Shown here piece after piece: positions 8,795-17,012 of a stretch of DNA of 64,000 nucleotides (positions are counted from its first letter, which is position 1; the number at the start of each line of letters is the position of its first letter). The stretch comes from Paenibacillus sp. LS1 (GTDB taxonomy: Bacteria; Bacillota; Bacilli; Paenibacillales; Paenibacillaceae). The DNA lies in contig NZ_JAPDOE010000001.1 of the NCBI RefSeq assembly GCF_026013365.1, forward strand, positions 682,001-746,000, in the 5' to 3' direction. The position numbers and the translations under genes were made by a program. Under the pieces are notes generated by a model. That model searched no databases, had not been told where the DNA came from, and worked only from the letters and a program-made list of their open reading frames with translations.

Positions 8795-9921
8795 ATTCCT
8801 GCCCTCTGTACACGGTCATGCATGGGTTCGGATAACAAGAGCGCGTCCTCCGGTTCAAAGCCAATTTGTATTGGCTCACCTAGACTATAACGTGAGGCTC
8901 CCCGCTGATGCAGTACACTGGCCTGAACCAGAAAACCTTCAGCAATCTGCACACTGTATCGAATATTTGCTCCGCCGTATACCGCTTCAATCACGTGTCC
9001 ATCCAGCTTGTTCACGCAATGAGTTGCATCTTCTCCGAGTCGAATATACTCATTGCGGATCGATAAGGAATGTCGTGCTCCCGCTTTCGGTACGGCATTG
9101 CCATCACTGACTTTCACCAGCAATGGCTTGCCGAAGCAATCCACCCGAATTCCATTCACATCATGCCCCAACACTTCCGTCTCAAAGAGATTGGTATCTC
9201 CAATAAACTTGGCCACGAAGCTATCGGCCGGTCTTTCATAGATTTCATCAGGGGTCGCGTATTGCAGCAGCTTTCCGGCGCGCATGACGCCGATTCGATC
9301 AGACATGTTCATGGCTTCGCTCTGGTCATGCGTAACAAAGATAAACGTTCCGCCGAACTCACGCTGTATGCGTTTCAGTTCACGCTGCATATCGAGACGT
9401 AGCTGCATGTCCAATGCCGAGAGAGGTTCGTCAAGCAGAAGCACTTCGGGTCTGTTGATCAGTGCGCGAGCAATGGCGACACGTTGGGCCTGACCACCGG
9501 ACAGCTCGGATACAGCACGCCTGCCATAGTCTCCGAGCTGGACCAGATCAAGCATTTCACCTACCTGCCGTTTGATATCGGCTTTCGGTAACTTCTTCAC
9601 CTTTAGCCCGTAGGCAATGTTGTTGAATACATCCATATGAGGGAACAGCGCAAGCTGCTGAAAAATCATATTGCTATTGCGTCCATAGGCCGGAATGCCG
9701 GTAACATCCCGACCTCCCAGCATAATGGTGCCCTGATCCGGTTGCTCAAGTCCGCCAAGCATGCGCAGCAGTGTTGTTTTGCCACAGCCACTCGGACCAA
9801 GCAAGGAAACGAATTCTCCCTTTTTCACTTGGAGTGTTACTTGATCAACTGCGGCTCGCTCACCATAAGTCTTCGTGACTTCCCTTGTTTCAATGGATAT
9901 GGTCTCTTGTCCGCTGCTCAT
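8791..9921 (-). CDS. ABC transporter ATP-binding protein, PotA type
   Basis: Cytoplasmic ATPase (376 aa) energising the importer. Walker A is GPSGCGKTT, the Q-loop follows (NMIFQQLALFPHMDV), the signature is LSGGQAQRVAIARAL, Walker B is VLLLDEPLSALD and the H-loop is FVTHDQ. A C-terminal TOBE-like domain of about 130 residues follows, as in PotA and MalK. I chose the ATG at 9921 because GGGAGG lies nine bases upstream; an ATG 21 bases earlier lacks a ribosome site. Confidence 0.94.
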   Translation of the reverse strand: MSSGQETISIETREVTKTYGERAAVDQVTLQVKKGEFVSLLGPSGCGKTTLLRMLGGLEQPDQGTIMLGGRDVTGIPAYGRNSNMIFQQLALFPHMDVFNNIAYGLKVKKLPKADIKRQVGEMLDLVQLGDYGRRAVSELSGGQAQRVAIARALINRPEVLLLDEPLSALDMQLRLDMQRELKRIQREFGGTFIFVTHDQSEAMNMSDRIGVMRAGKLLQYATPDEIYERPADSFVAKFIGDTNLFETEVLGHDVNGIRVDCFGKPLLVKVSDGNAVPKAGARHSLSIRNEYIRLGEDATHCVNKLDGHVIEAVYGGANIRYSVQIAEGFLVQASVLHQRGASRYSLGEPIQIGFEPEDALLLSEPMHDRVQRAGI

Positions 9922-9993
9922 CTCTGATTCCCTCCCATCCATTCCGGGTTCAGAGCAGAACCCGGAATTATTGTGTGCCTGTCAACAATCCTT

Positions 9994-11130
9994 TTATTGA
10001 AGCTTTGTTTTCACCAGTCGGTCCCATAGTTCTTTCCAGGAAGAGCTGTTCTGTGCAAGCACATCCCAGTCTGGATTAATGCCGTTACTTTGCGTTTCCA
10101 CGGAGAAGGAAGGATCATCCTTGTACTTGTCCGGAACTGCAGCTACCGTACTGGTTACTGGCGTCCCCGTTGCTTCTGCATATTGTGACAGCGCCTCTGC
10201 GCTCAACAATTCGTTAATAATTTCGTTTGCAATACGTGTCTGCTCAGGTGTAGAGCCTTTCACGACCTGAAGTGTGTACGGGAAAGAGATGGCACCTTCA
10301 CTCGGATACGCTACGGCAAGTGGAGAACCGCCATCAATCCATGTCTGTGCCACCTGTGCACTGAATGGGGCAATGAGAGCATCACCTGATTCCAGCAGTG
10401 CCTTCAGCTGATCATTGGATGAAACCAATGTGCCAATCTGATCACTGCGATCTGCCCAGAACTGGAAGGCTGGCTCGGGATTTTCATAGGATGCACCAAT
10501 CTCTTGACCTTTGGTAGCAATAAGTGGGGAGATATAGGAATAGAACATGTAGTCCCATAGCGCAGTTTTTCCTTTGAACTCCTCGTTATCCCATAGATCG
10601 TTCCAGCTGGTAGGCGGCGTTTTCACAAGGTCTTTGTTATACACCAGGGCGAAGCTCGAAACGCCCCAAACCACACCTTTATTGTCTGGCTCGTGGAAGG
10701 ACTCTGGAATATCCTTAATATTGGTCACGATGCTTGTATCCAGTGGCTCCCACATGTCATCATTTAAGCCTTTAGCCGTCGCATCTGCATTGAAGTAACC
10801 GAAGTTGACGACGGGATTGTTGGCATCAGCCTGCTTGCCAGCGACCATCTTCGGGTACATTACCGAATTGGAGGATTCCTCAAAAGTGACTTCAACGTTG
10901 GGATGTTCTTTCACATACTCGGCAACCACTTCTTTCGGAACGACGTCTTGATTGGAACCAGCCCAGATAAACATGGTCAGCTTAACTTTGTCTCCGCTCG
11001 CTCCTGAAGATCCGTTCTCTCCGGCAGTGTTACTTGTACTGCCTGCTCCACCGCAGGCAGAAAGCACCAATGTACCGGCCAGTGTAAGTGAAGCAAGGCT
11101 GAGAAAGCGTTTTTTGTTTGATTTGAACAT
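9994..11130 (-). CDS. extracellular solute-binding lipoprotein, PotD type
   Basis: Substrate-binding protein (378 aa) anchored outside the membrane. It has a positively charged start (MFKSNKKRF), a hydrophobic stretch and a lipobox LSAC, with a Gly/Ser/Thr-rich linker after it. The mature part has polyamine-binding-protein-like features (LTMFIWAGSNQDVVPKEV, WNDLWDNEEFKGKTALWDY). The start at 11130 has GGGGG seven bases upstream. It lies between hyuB and the ATPase gene in one leftward operon and should determine importer specificity. Confidence 0.92.
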   Translation of the reverse strand: MFKSNKKRFLSLASLTLAGTLVLSACGGAGSTSNTAGENGSSGASGDKVKLTMFIWAGSNQDVVPKEVVAEYVKEHPNVEVTFEESSNSVMYPKMVAGKQADANNPVVNFGYFNADATAKGLNDDMWEPLDTSIVTNIKDIPESFHEPDNKGVVWGVSSFALVYNKDLVKTPPTSWNDLWDNEEFKGKTALWDYMFYSYISPLIATKGQEIGASYENPEPAFQFWADRSDQIGTLVSSNDQLKALLESGDALIAPFSAQVAQTWIDGGSPLAVAYPSEGAISFPYTLQVVKGSTPEQTRIANEIINELLSAEALSQYAEATGTPVTSTVAAVPDKYKDDPSFSVETQSNGINPDWDVLAQNSSSWKELWDRLVKTKLQ

Positions 11131-11199
11131 GCTAATTCCCCCATCCATGTAGTTGGTTTTATCGATAAGACAAAAACTAAATAGTCTCCATACACTTGA

Positions 11200-13173
11200 T
11201 CAATGCAACCCTATTTTCTGGCGTAACCCTTCCATAATGTCGGATATCTCCCGTGGATCTACAGATAGGGAATCCTTATACTTCTCCTCTACAACTCCCA
11301 TGGTCTGACGCTTCAGGTAGTCTCTGAGTGCAAGCGGAGCACGCAGCAATGCCTGATTCAGTGATACCTGCATCTCATCGCTCCATATGGTTTCAAATTG
11401 CTCCCGTGCCTTGCCATACGCGAATTCCTCCTGCTGCCGTGGTCGCTTGGCGCGCAGTTGTTCGGTATCTCTCTCGTTCAGCTCCAGGCCGTCAATCACA
11501 ACACCGTATAACTCAAGGGCTTTCTCCGGGGATACCAGCCCACTTCTTACATCTTCCAGAACCAGACGTGAATCACGCTCAAATGGATCGCCATATCCGC
11601 CCCCGCCTTGCGACAGAAACGTAACCGTTTCTCCAGGCTGAAGTAGCAACTCATCAATTCTTCCCAGATGATCCTCACTTGCACGTCCAGCATTGAGAAT
11701 CGCTTCTCCATGTGAACCTACACCGCCACCGAGCCTGCCCCAGGGCTGAAACTCCATACGCTCCATGTTTCTGGCCGTCATTACGGTATCGGGTGTTAGA
11801 ATTCTGACGCACAGGTCAATTCCGCTTCCACCGCGGAAGGTTCCCGCACCCGCCGAATCGGCACGAAGGCCATAATGCTCAATCAGCACAGGCATCTCGG
11901 ATTCCACCGTTTCCGCAGGGATATTCCGAAGATGACCGACGGCAAAATCCATGCCATCAATCCCGTCTTTCATCGGCCTTGCTCCCGAACCTCCGCAGAT
12001 TGGCTGAATTACGCCCACCTTTTTCTTGCCATCGGATGCATCTGTCATCGCCATCATGACGATGCAGGCTTGTCCAGCTCCTGCCGCAGGGACCTTGCTG
12101 GCCTGAGCTTTCCCCAAAGCACCCGTGATGACGTCCATCAGCCGGATAAAGGTCGCAGCACGTGCCCCAACAGCTGCCATCGGCTCCGGGTTGAGTACGG
12201 AAGCAGGTGGCGCGTAATTTTGCACCATACGAATCATACCCGAATTCCATGGAATGGTCGGATCGAGCGTACGGAAATAACGAATGAGTGCGGGCACCAG
12301 CATGTAATGCCCCTGTTGGTTGTGAGTAGGAATATTGAATGAAGCTCTAACCTGAGGATCGGTGCCACTAAAGTCCAGATGAATGTCACTGCCCGCAATC
12401 GTCATTCTGCAGCGCAATCGGATGGGATATCCTCCTGGGCCTTTCTCAAGGTAGTCCCAGAAGTCATAGGAACCGTCCGGAATATCCTGCACGATGGCAC
12501 GGGCCTTCAGCTCGGCATATTCCAGCAAATGTTCGATGCCCTGCTGGATTTTCTCCACGCCATATCGGGCAATGAGTTCCCCAAGTCTCTGCTCTCCCCG
12601 ATTTAATGCAGCCATAAGCGCTTTGAGATCACCGAGATTTTGCTCCGGAATTCGGCTGTTGTCCAGAAACATGCGCAGAATCTGCTCGTTCAGAACACCG
12701 GCTTCATACAGCTTGACTGGTGCAATTCGAATGCCTTCCATATGAATATCGTAGGCGCTGGGAGATACACTCCCCGGTACCTTGCCGCCTACATCGGATG
12801 AATGGACAAAGCACATGCCGTAAGCGATGATTCGCCCTTCGTGAAAATAAGGCTTGATGAGATGAATGTCTGGAAGGTGTGTGACCATGCCTTTGGTGGA
12901 ATAAGGATCATTGCATATGACGAGATCCCCTTCTTTCCAGTCTTCTATGCTGTTAATGGTCGCAGCAGCAGGAATGCCCAAGGACAGATTGTAACCCGTC
13001 TCCAGTGGCGACCCGAACGTTTCCCCTGAAGGAGATAAGAGGTAGGTTCCAAAGTCGCCCGTTTCTTTGACAAAAGCGGTGAAGCCTGTCCGTAAAACGA
13101 CATTCGCCATTTCTTCCACGGCCGCCTGAATCCGGTTGTTGAAAATCTCAAGAAAGACTTTGTCGCCGATCAT
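11200..13173 (-). CDS. hyuB: hydantoinase B / oxoprolinase B-type subunit
   Basis: Large subunit of the ATP-dependent HyuA/HyuB (5-oxoprolinase/N-methylhydantoinase) family, which opens a cyclic amide ring. The 657-aa length is usual. Motifs include ICNDPYSTKGMVTHLPDIHLIKPYF, HSSDVGGKVPGSVSPSAYDIHMEGIRI and FRGGSGIDLCVRIL. Its ATG overlaps the hyuA stop (ATGA), consistent with a heteromeric enzyme. Substrate could be hydantoin, N-methylhydantoin, 5-oxoproline or acetophenone-like compounds (related carboxylases share the fold); the gene alone does not decide. Confidence 0.88.
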   Translation of the reverse strand: MIGDKVFLEIFNNRIQAAVEEMANVVLRTGFTAFVKETGDFGTYLLSPSGETFGSPLETGYNLSLGIPAAATINSIEDWKEGDLVICNDPYSTKGMVTHLPDIHLIKPYFHEGRIIAYGMCFVHSSDVGGKVPGSVSPSAYDIHMEGIRIAPVKLYEAGVLNEQILRMFLDNSRIPEQNLGDLKALMAALNRGEQRLGELIARYGVEKIQQGIEHLLEYAELKARAIVQDIPDGSYDFWDYLEKGPGGYPIRLRCRMTIAGSDIHLDFSGTDPQVRASFNIPTHNQQGHYMLVPALIRYFRTLDPTIPWNSGMIRMVQNYAPPASVLNPEPMAAVGARAATFIRLMDVITGALGKAQASKVPAAGAGQACIVMMAMTDASDGKKKVGVIQPICGGSGARPMKDGIDGMDFAVGHLRNIPAETVESEMPVLIEHYGLRADSAGAGTFRGGSGIDLCVRILTPDTVMTARNMERMEFQPWGRLGGGVGSHGEAILNAGRASEDHLGRIDELLLQPGETVTFLSQGGGGYGDPFERDSRLVLEDVRSGLVSPEKALELYGVVIDGLELNERDTEQLRAKRPRQQEEFAYGKAREQFETIWSDEMQVSLNQALLRAPLALRDYLKRQTMGVVEEKYKDSLSVDPREISDIMEGLRQKIGLH

Positions 13174-15218
13174 GCTTCCACCTCCCCAATCACGTTCCCG
13201 TGCACATCCCGGTATACCTTATATCCAGGTGGGATAAAGATCGTTGTATCATATTCCTCCACAATAATGGGCCCGGGAATGGGAGCATCCACCGATGGAA
13301 TCTGTCCCCTTTTCAGTACTTTGGCTATCTGCTGTATATGGTCAAAAGTAATGATCCGTTCTTCCGTTTCACTCTCGTCGAATGGTAGATGTACCGGATC
13401 TACCGTGTTATGGGTAGGCAAAACACCAACAATGGTCGCTCGAAGACTTACAAACATAACCTCTGCCTCTGGCTGACTAATGCCAAACACGTTTTGGTAA
13501 GACGTATGGAATTTCATCCCTGCATTTTTTGGATCTTCAATTTCTTCCAATGTCAGCGTGACCTCCAGATCAAAGGCCTGTCCTTCATAGCGCATATCCG
13601 CACTGTATAGGCAATAAATATGATCCAGTTGGACACCACCACGGGCTTCCTCATCGACCCAGCTACATCCCTGGTTTTCCAGTTCAGTGAAAAGAGATCT
13701 TAACTCACCGGGCTCCAAAGTCTGGATGCTTTTGTGTAACGTATGAACGAAATCATTGCGAAGATTGGCAACCGTGCAACCCATGGCACACAGTGTTCCA
13801 GGAGATGGCGGGATCAGCACCCTGCCAATGCCTACTTCACGTGCCATCAGAAAAGCATGCATCGGGCCAGCTCCACCATATGCAAGCAACGTAAAATCGC
13901 GAGGATCAACGCCCTTGCGGGCCATTAGAGGGGAAAACTGGGCATACATATTGGCGGTTGCCACATCGAGAATGGCTTGCGCAGTCTGTTCGGCATTCAG
14001 CCCAAGCTTCTCTCCCAGATTGGAAAGAGCACGCTCTGCAAGTTCGGGATACAGACGCATTTGTCCGCCAAGGAAACGGTCAGCATGCAGGATACCGAGC
14101 TGTAGGTAGGCATCGGTGGTTGTCGGTTCTTCTCCCCCACGCTGATAACATGCCGGACCCGGATTGGCTCCAGCGCTTCGCGGTCCAACCTTGAGTACGC
14201 CTACGGAATCAAGCCAGGCAATTGAACCACCACCGGCCCCAATGGCTGTTACATCGACAGCAGGAATGATGACAGGAAAATCCCCAACTTTGTTCTCAGA
14301 TGAATAAGCCGGTTCTTTGTCAATAAGGGCGACATCAACGCTTGTCCCACCCATATCGAATGTGATGACCTGATGAATACCAGCTCGTTCAGCGATATGG
14401 GTTGCGGCGATTACACCGGAAGCGGGCCCGGACAGGAGCGTGCGTACCGGCTCATTAGCCGCTCTGGCAGCCGTCATAATTCCACCGTTGGACATGGTCG
14501 ACAGCAAGTTGGCTTTGAGGCCGTAAGCCTGAATCCCTTCTTGCAGACGCAGGAAGTAAGAGCCCATTCGTTCACCTACATAAGCATTCATAGCCGTTGC
14601 GAGTGTTCGTTCGAACTCACGCTGCTGTGGCCAAATGGCGCTGCTTCGGCAGATGAACAGTTGCGGATAACGTTCCCTGATCAGATCTTCCGCAAGCTGT
14701 TCATGAGCAGGATTCACATAAGCATGTAAGAAACTGATCGCCAAAGCGGTAACACCATCCTCCACCAGCTCATCCACCGCTTGCAGCAGTTGTTCCTGAT
14801 TCAGTGGCTGGAGTATTCCCCCGCTCGCAATAACCCGTTCATCGACTTCCTTGACGCGATGTCTCGGTACCAGCGCCTCGGTCTTGTGACCATATAGATT
14901 AGTTGTATCCTCAAGTCGCAACCGGCGGATTTCAAGAATGTCACGGAATCCTTTGGTCACCAGCAGACCTGTAACTGCACCATTTCGTTCGATTAACGTG
15001 TTTACGCCGAGCGTGGTTCCATGCACAAACAGATCAATCTCACGAATGTTCACGCCACTCGCCTTGAGCTGATCCAGTGCGTTAAAAATCGCCTGTTCCG
15101 GAGCTGCCGCAATCGATGGCGTCTTCAGCGCCGCAATCACCTTGCCTTGATGGTCCATCACCAGCGCATCCGTGAAAGTACCTCCGATATCTATGCCTAA
15201 ACGATAGTTTGTATCCAC
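13170..15218 (-). CDS. hyuA: hydantoinase A / oxoprolinase A-type subunit
   Basis: ATP-binding subunit (682 aa) of the HyuA/HyuB family. It has the actin/hexokinase-like phosphate loop LGIDIGGTFTDALV at the N-terminus, a second ATPase motif VITFDMGGTSVDVALI, and GAGGGSIAWLDSVGVLKVGPRSAGANPGPACYQRGG, typical of the family. The start is GTG at 15218 with AAAGGAG eight bases upstream; a longer reading from 15248 adds ten residues without support. It starts 41 bp after the regulator and overlaps hyuB by 4 bp. Confidence 0.9.
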   Translation of the reverse strand: MDTNYRLGIDIGGTFTDALVMDHQGKVIAALKTPSIAAAPEQAIFNALDQLKASGVNIREIDLFVHGTTLGVNTLIERNGAVTGLLVTKGFRDILEIRRLRLEDTTNLYGHKTEALVPRHRVKEVDERVIASGGILQPLNQEQLLQAVDELVEDGVTALAISFLHAYVNPAHEQLAEDLIRERYPQLFICRSSAIWPQQREFERTLATAMNAYVGERMGSYFLRLQEGIQAYGLKANLLSTMSNGGIMTAARAANEPVRTLLSGPASGVIAATHIAERAGIHQVITFDMGGTSVDVALIDKEPAYSSENKVGDFPVIIPAVDVTAIGAGGGSIAWLDSVGVLKVGPRSAGANPGPACYQRGGEEPTTTDAYLQLGILHADRFLGGQMRLYPELAERALSNLGEKLGLNAEQTAQAILDVATANMYAQFSPLMARKGVDPRDFTLLAYGGAGPMHAFLMAREVGIGRVLIPPSPGTLCAMGCTVANLRNDFVHTLHKSIQTLEPGELRSLFTELENQGCSWVDEEARGGVQLDHIYCLYSADMRYEGQAFDLEVTLTLEEIEDPKNAGMKFHTSYQNVFGISQPEAEVMFVSLRATIVGVLPTHNTVDPVHLPFDESETEERIITFDHIQQIAKVLKRGQIPSVDAPIPGPIIVEEYDTTIFIPPGYKVYRDVHGNVIGEVEA

Positions 15219-15259
15219 AAGCTCAACTCCTTTATCACCGGGTCTCATTCAAGGTAATG

Positions 15260-15988
15260 TTATTGGTTTTGCATGGCGAAATAACGTTTGACATCATCAA
15301 TCATTTGGTTGATATGATTCACCATTGCCGCTTCAGCCTGCTCCGGAGAGCCCGCTATAATAGCATCCAGAATCTGCTGATGATCCACAACTAATTCACT
15401 TCCTACTCTCCGGCGAATATACGCGGTCTCCAGAAAATCGCGGCTTGTCTCCCACACCAGTTCAACCGCATGCAGAAGAATTTGGTTTTGCGCGGCATAA
15501 GCAAGCAATCTGTGAAACTCCCGGTCCTCTTCGTATGGTATAATATTCTTGGAAAGCAATTCATGCTGGTTCGCAATCGATGCTTGCAACAGAACTATGT
15601 ATTCTTTCGAGGCACGCTGTGCTGCGAGGGAAGAGATCTCCCGTTCAAGAGCCCTTCTGGCTACGAGAACATCTAACAGAGCCTTTTCCCCAGAATGGTT
15701 CAGCATCTGAATTAACTGTGAATTCACACTTTTTTGCTGTAAATCTCTCTCCAACGTCTTGATTCGCTCTAGTCCCTGTTCAGTCAAAGTTCTTCCCTTG
15801 CGACCTTCCAGAACCGTAAAACCTTCAACATCCATCTCCATAAGCCTTCTTCCGATGGTTGCCTGACTCAGACCATACGTTTTGCCCAAAGTATGAACCA
15901 ACGTACTGGCCCCGATGGGAGCGCTCGCGTCTCGAAGCTGCTTCAGCAGTTCGTATTCCAACTCCATTTCGTTTAGCTCAGGACCCAC
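15260..15988 (-). CDS. FCD-domain regulator with RNase R-like winged helix
   Basis: Predicted ligand-responsive repressor of the hyu operon. Of 242 aa, residues about 8-75 form a winged helix (ELLKQLRDASAPIGASTLVHTLGKTYGLSQATIGRRLMEMDVEGFTVLEGRKGRTLTEQGLERI) that resembles the RNase R/NrpR type and not classical GntR. Residues about 100-235 are an all-helical FCD ligand domain (DREFHRLLAYAAQNQ, HQQILDAIIAGSPEQAEAAMVNHI) with the usual metal or ligand His/Asp residues. The start is GTG with GGGGGG upstream. It is the first gene of the operon, and a 20-bp palindrome covers the start-site region of its promoter, so autoregulation is likely. Confidence 0.82.
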   Translation of the reverse strand: MGPELNEMELEYELLKQLRDASAPIGASTLVHTLGKTYGLSQATIGRRLMEMDVEGFTVLEGRKGRTLTEQGLERIKTLERDLQQKSVNSQLIQMLNHSGEKALLDVLVARRALEREISSLAAQRASKEYIVLLQASIANQHELLSKNIIPYEEDREFHRLLAYAAQNQILLHAVELVWETSRDFLETAYIRRRVGSELVVDHQQILDAIIAGSPEQAEAAMVNHINQMIDDVKRYFAMQNQ

Positions 15989-16043
15989 TACATATCCCCC
16001 CTCTTCGTTACTTAATTATTATTTAATCGACTTTTTCGTAGTT

Positions 16044-16063
16044 GTTACTCATTGATGATTAAC
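16044..16063. promoter_or_regulatory. candidate operator of the hyu operon
   Basis: GTTACTCATT and GATGATTAAC form a 20-bp inverted repeat with 8 of 10 positions matching. It begins three bases downstream of the -10 element and covers the expected transcription start, an ideal repressor position. Confidence 0.55.
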
Positions 16064-16066
16064 GAT

Positions 16067-16095
16067 AGTATAACTTGCAGACATCACAATTTCAA
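16067..16095 (-). promoter_or_regulatory. sigma-A promoter of the hyu operon
   Basis: Minus-strand TTGAAA (16090-16095), 17-bp spacer and TATACT (16067-16072). The leader to the GTG start of the regulator is about 70 nt. Confidence 0.7.
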
Positions 16096-16280
16096 TAATT
16101 CTCATCAAATTAGTGCGAATTATTTTTTCTAGCTATATTCTGTGCCTTTCTCATTCAAAATTTAAATAAAAAAAGAGCATTTCACATCCTTTATTCCAGC
16201 ATTGATCTGGAGGGTGCAATCTGCCCTTAACGTAGCAATCTTTTAATCACGATGCGTTCACGTATGAACATATAAAGATA

Positions 16281-16943
16281 TTAGGACTTGAGTTGTTGCA
16301 GCAACTGCACACGGTAGGCTTCACTTTCAAGAGATTGGATTTCCTTATATTCTTCGGCAGTAAGCACTTTAGGCTCCCCGGCTGCCTTTGCGATCATATA
16401 TACCTTCGCGCTTTCTTCCACGACCTGGGTGCGGTAGTAGGCTTCGCGGAGGTTTTTACCCGTTGTGACCAATCCGTGATTGACGAGAATGAGTGCTGAA
16501 TGTTCTTCTACCCTTGCTGAGACTGCATCGGCAAGGAGTTTCGTCGTTGGCAGAACATATGGAACGAACCCGATATCGCCCACCAAAGCCGACTGATCAG
16601 GGAACAAGTGTGGCAATTCATTGAAAACGAGACTGAGTGCGATCGTATATGCGGGATGCGTGTGCACAATGGCTTGGATATCAGGATTTACACGATAGCT
16701 GTACAGATGCATCAATACTTCGGAAGAAGGGCGTGTTGCTCCGACATGAGTCTCTCCTGTCTCGATATCAATGGCGATCCATTCGTCAGGCTCCAGATCC
16801 TCAAGTGCATAACCACTCGGAGACAATAGCATCGTTCCTCCAGAGCGAGCGCTCAGATTCCCACCGGGTCCTACCACCAACCCTTGAGCAACTGCTCTCC
16901 GGGCATATTTCGTTAACTCTTCCCTTACTTGTTGTTCAGACAT
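16281..16943 (-). CDS. fucA: class II aldolase, L-fuculose-phosphate aldolase
   Basis: Zinc-dependent aldolase cleaving L-fuculose 1-phosphate to dihydroxyacetone phosphate and L-lactaldehyde. The 220-aa product has catalytic E75 (RPSSEVLMH) and zinc ligands H94 and H96 (AIVHTHPAYT) and H156 (LVNHGL). The phosphate-binding segment GPGGNLSAR is near residue 25. The ATG at 16943 has GAGGAG and GGAG upstream; a 14-residue extension is unsupported. It is the last gene of fucI-kinase-fucA. Without the neighbours it could equally be read as a ribulose-phosphate epimerase/aldolase relative. Confidence 0.88.
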   Translation of the reverse strand: MSEQQVREELTKYARRAVAQGLVVGPGGNLSARSGGTMLLSPSGYALEDLEPDEWIAIDIETGETHVGATRPSSEVLMHLYSYRVNPDIQAIVHTHPAYTIALSLVFNELPHLFPDQSALVGDIGFVPYVLPTTKLLADAVSARVEEHSALILVNHGLVTTGKNLREAYYRTQVVEESAKVYMIAKAAGEPKVLTAEEYKEIQSLESEAYRVQLLQQLKS

Positions 16944-17012
16944 GTTTTCTCCACTCCTCGTACTTTTCTTTTTAGCATTTTGCATCCATACTCATTTCAT
17001 TGAATCTGTTCA

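Noticed and set aside
16000..16280. TnrA/GlnR box at the hyu operon
   Set aside because: TGTTA and TAACG half-sites exist but with wrong spacing, so nitrogen control is not supported there.
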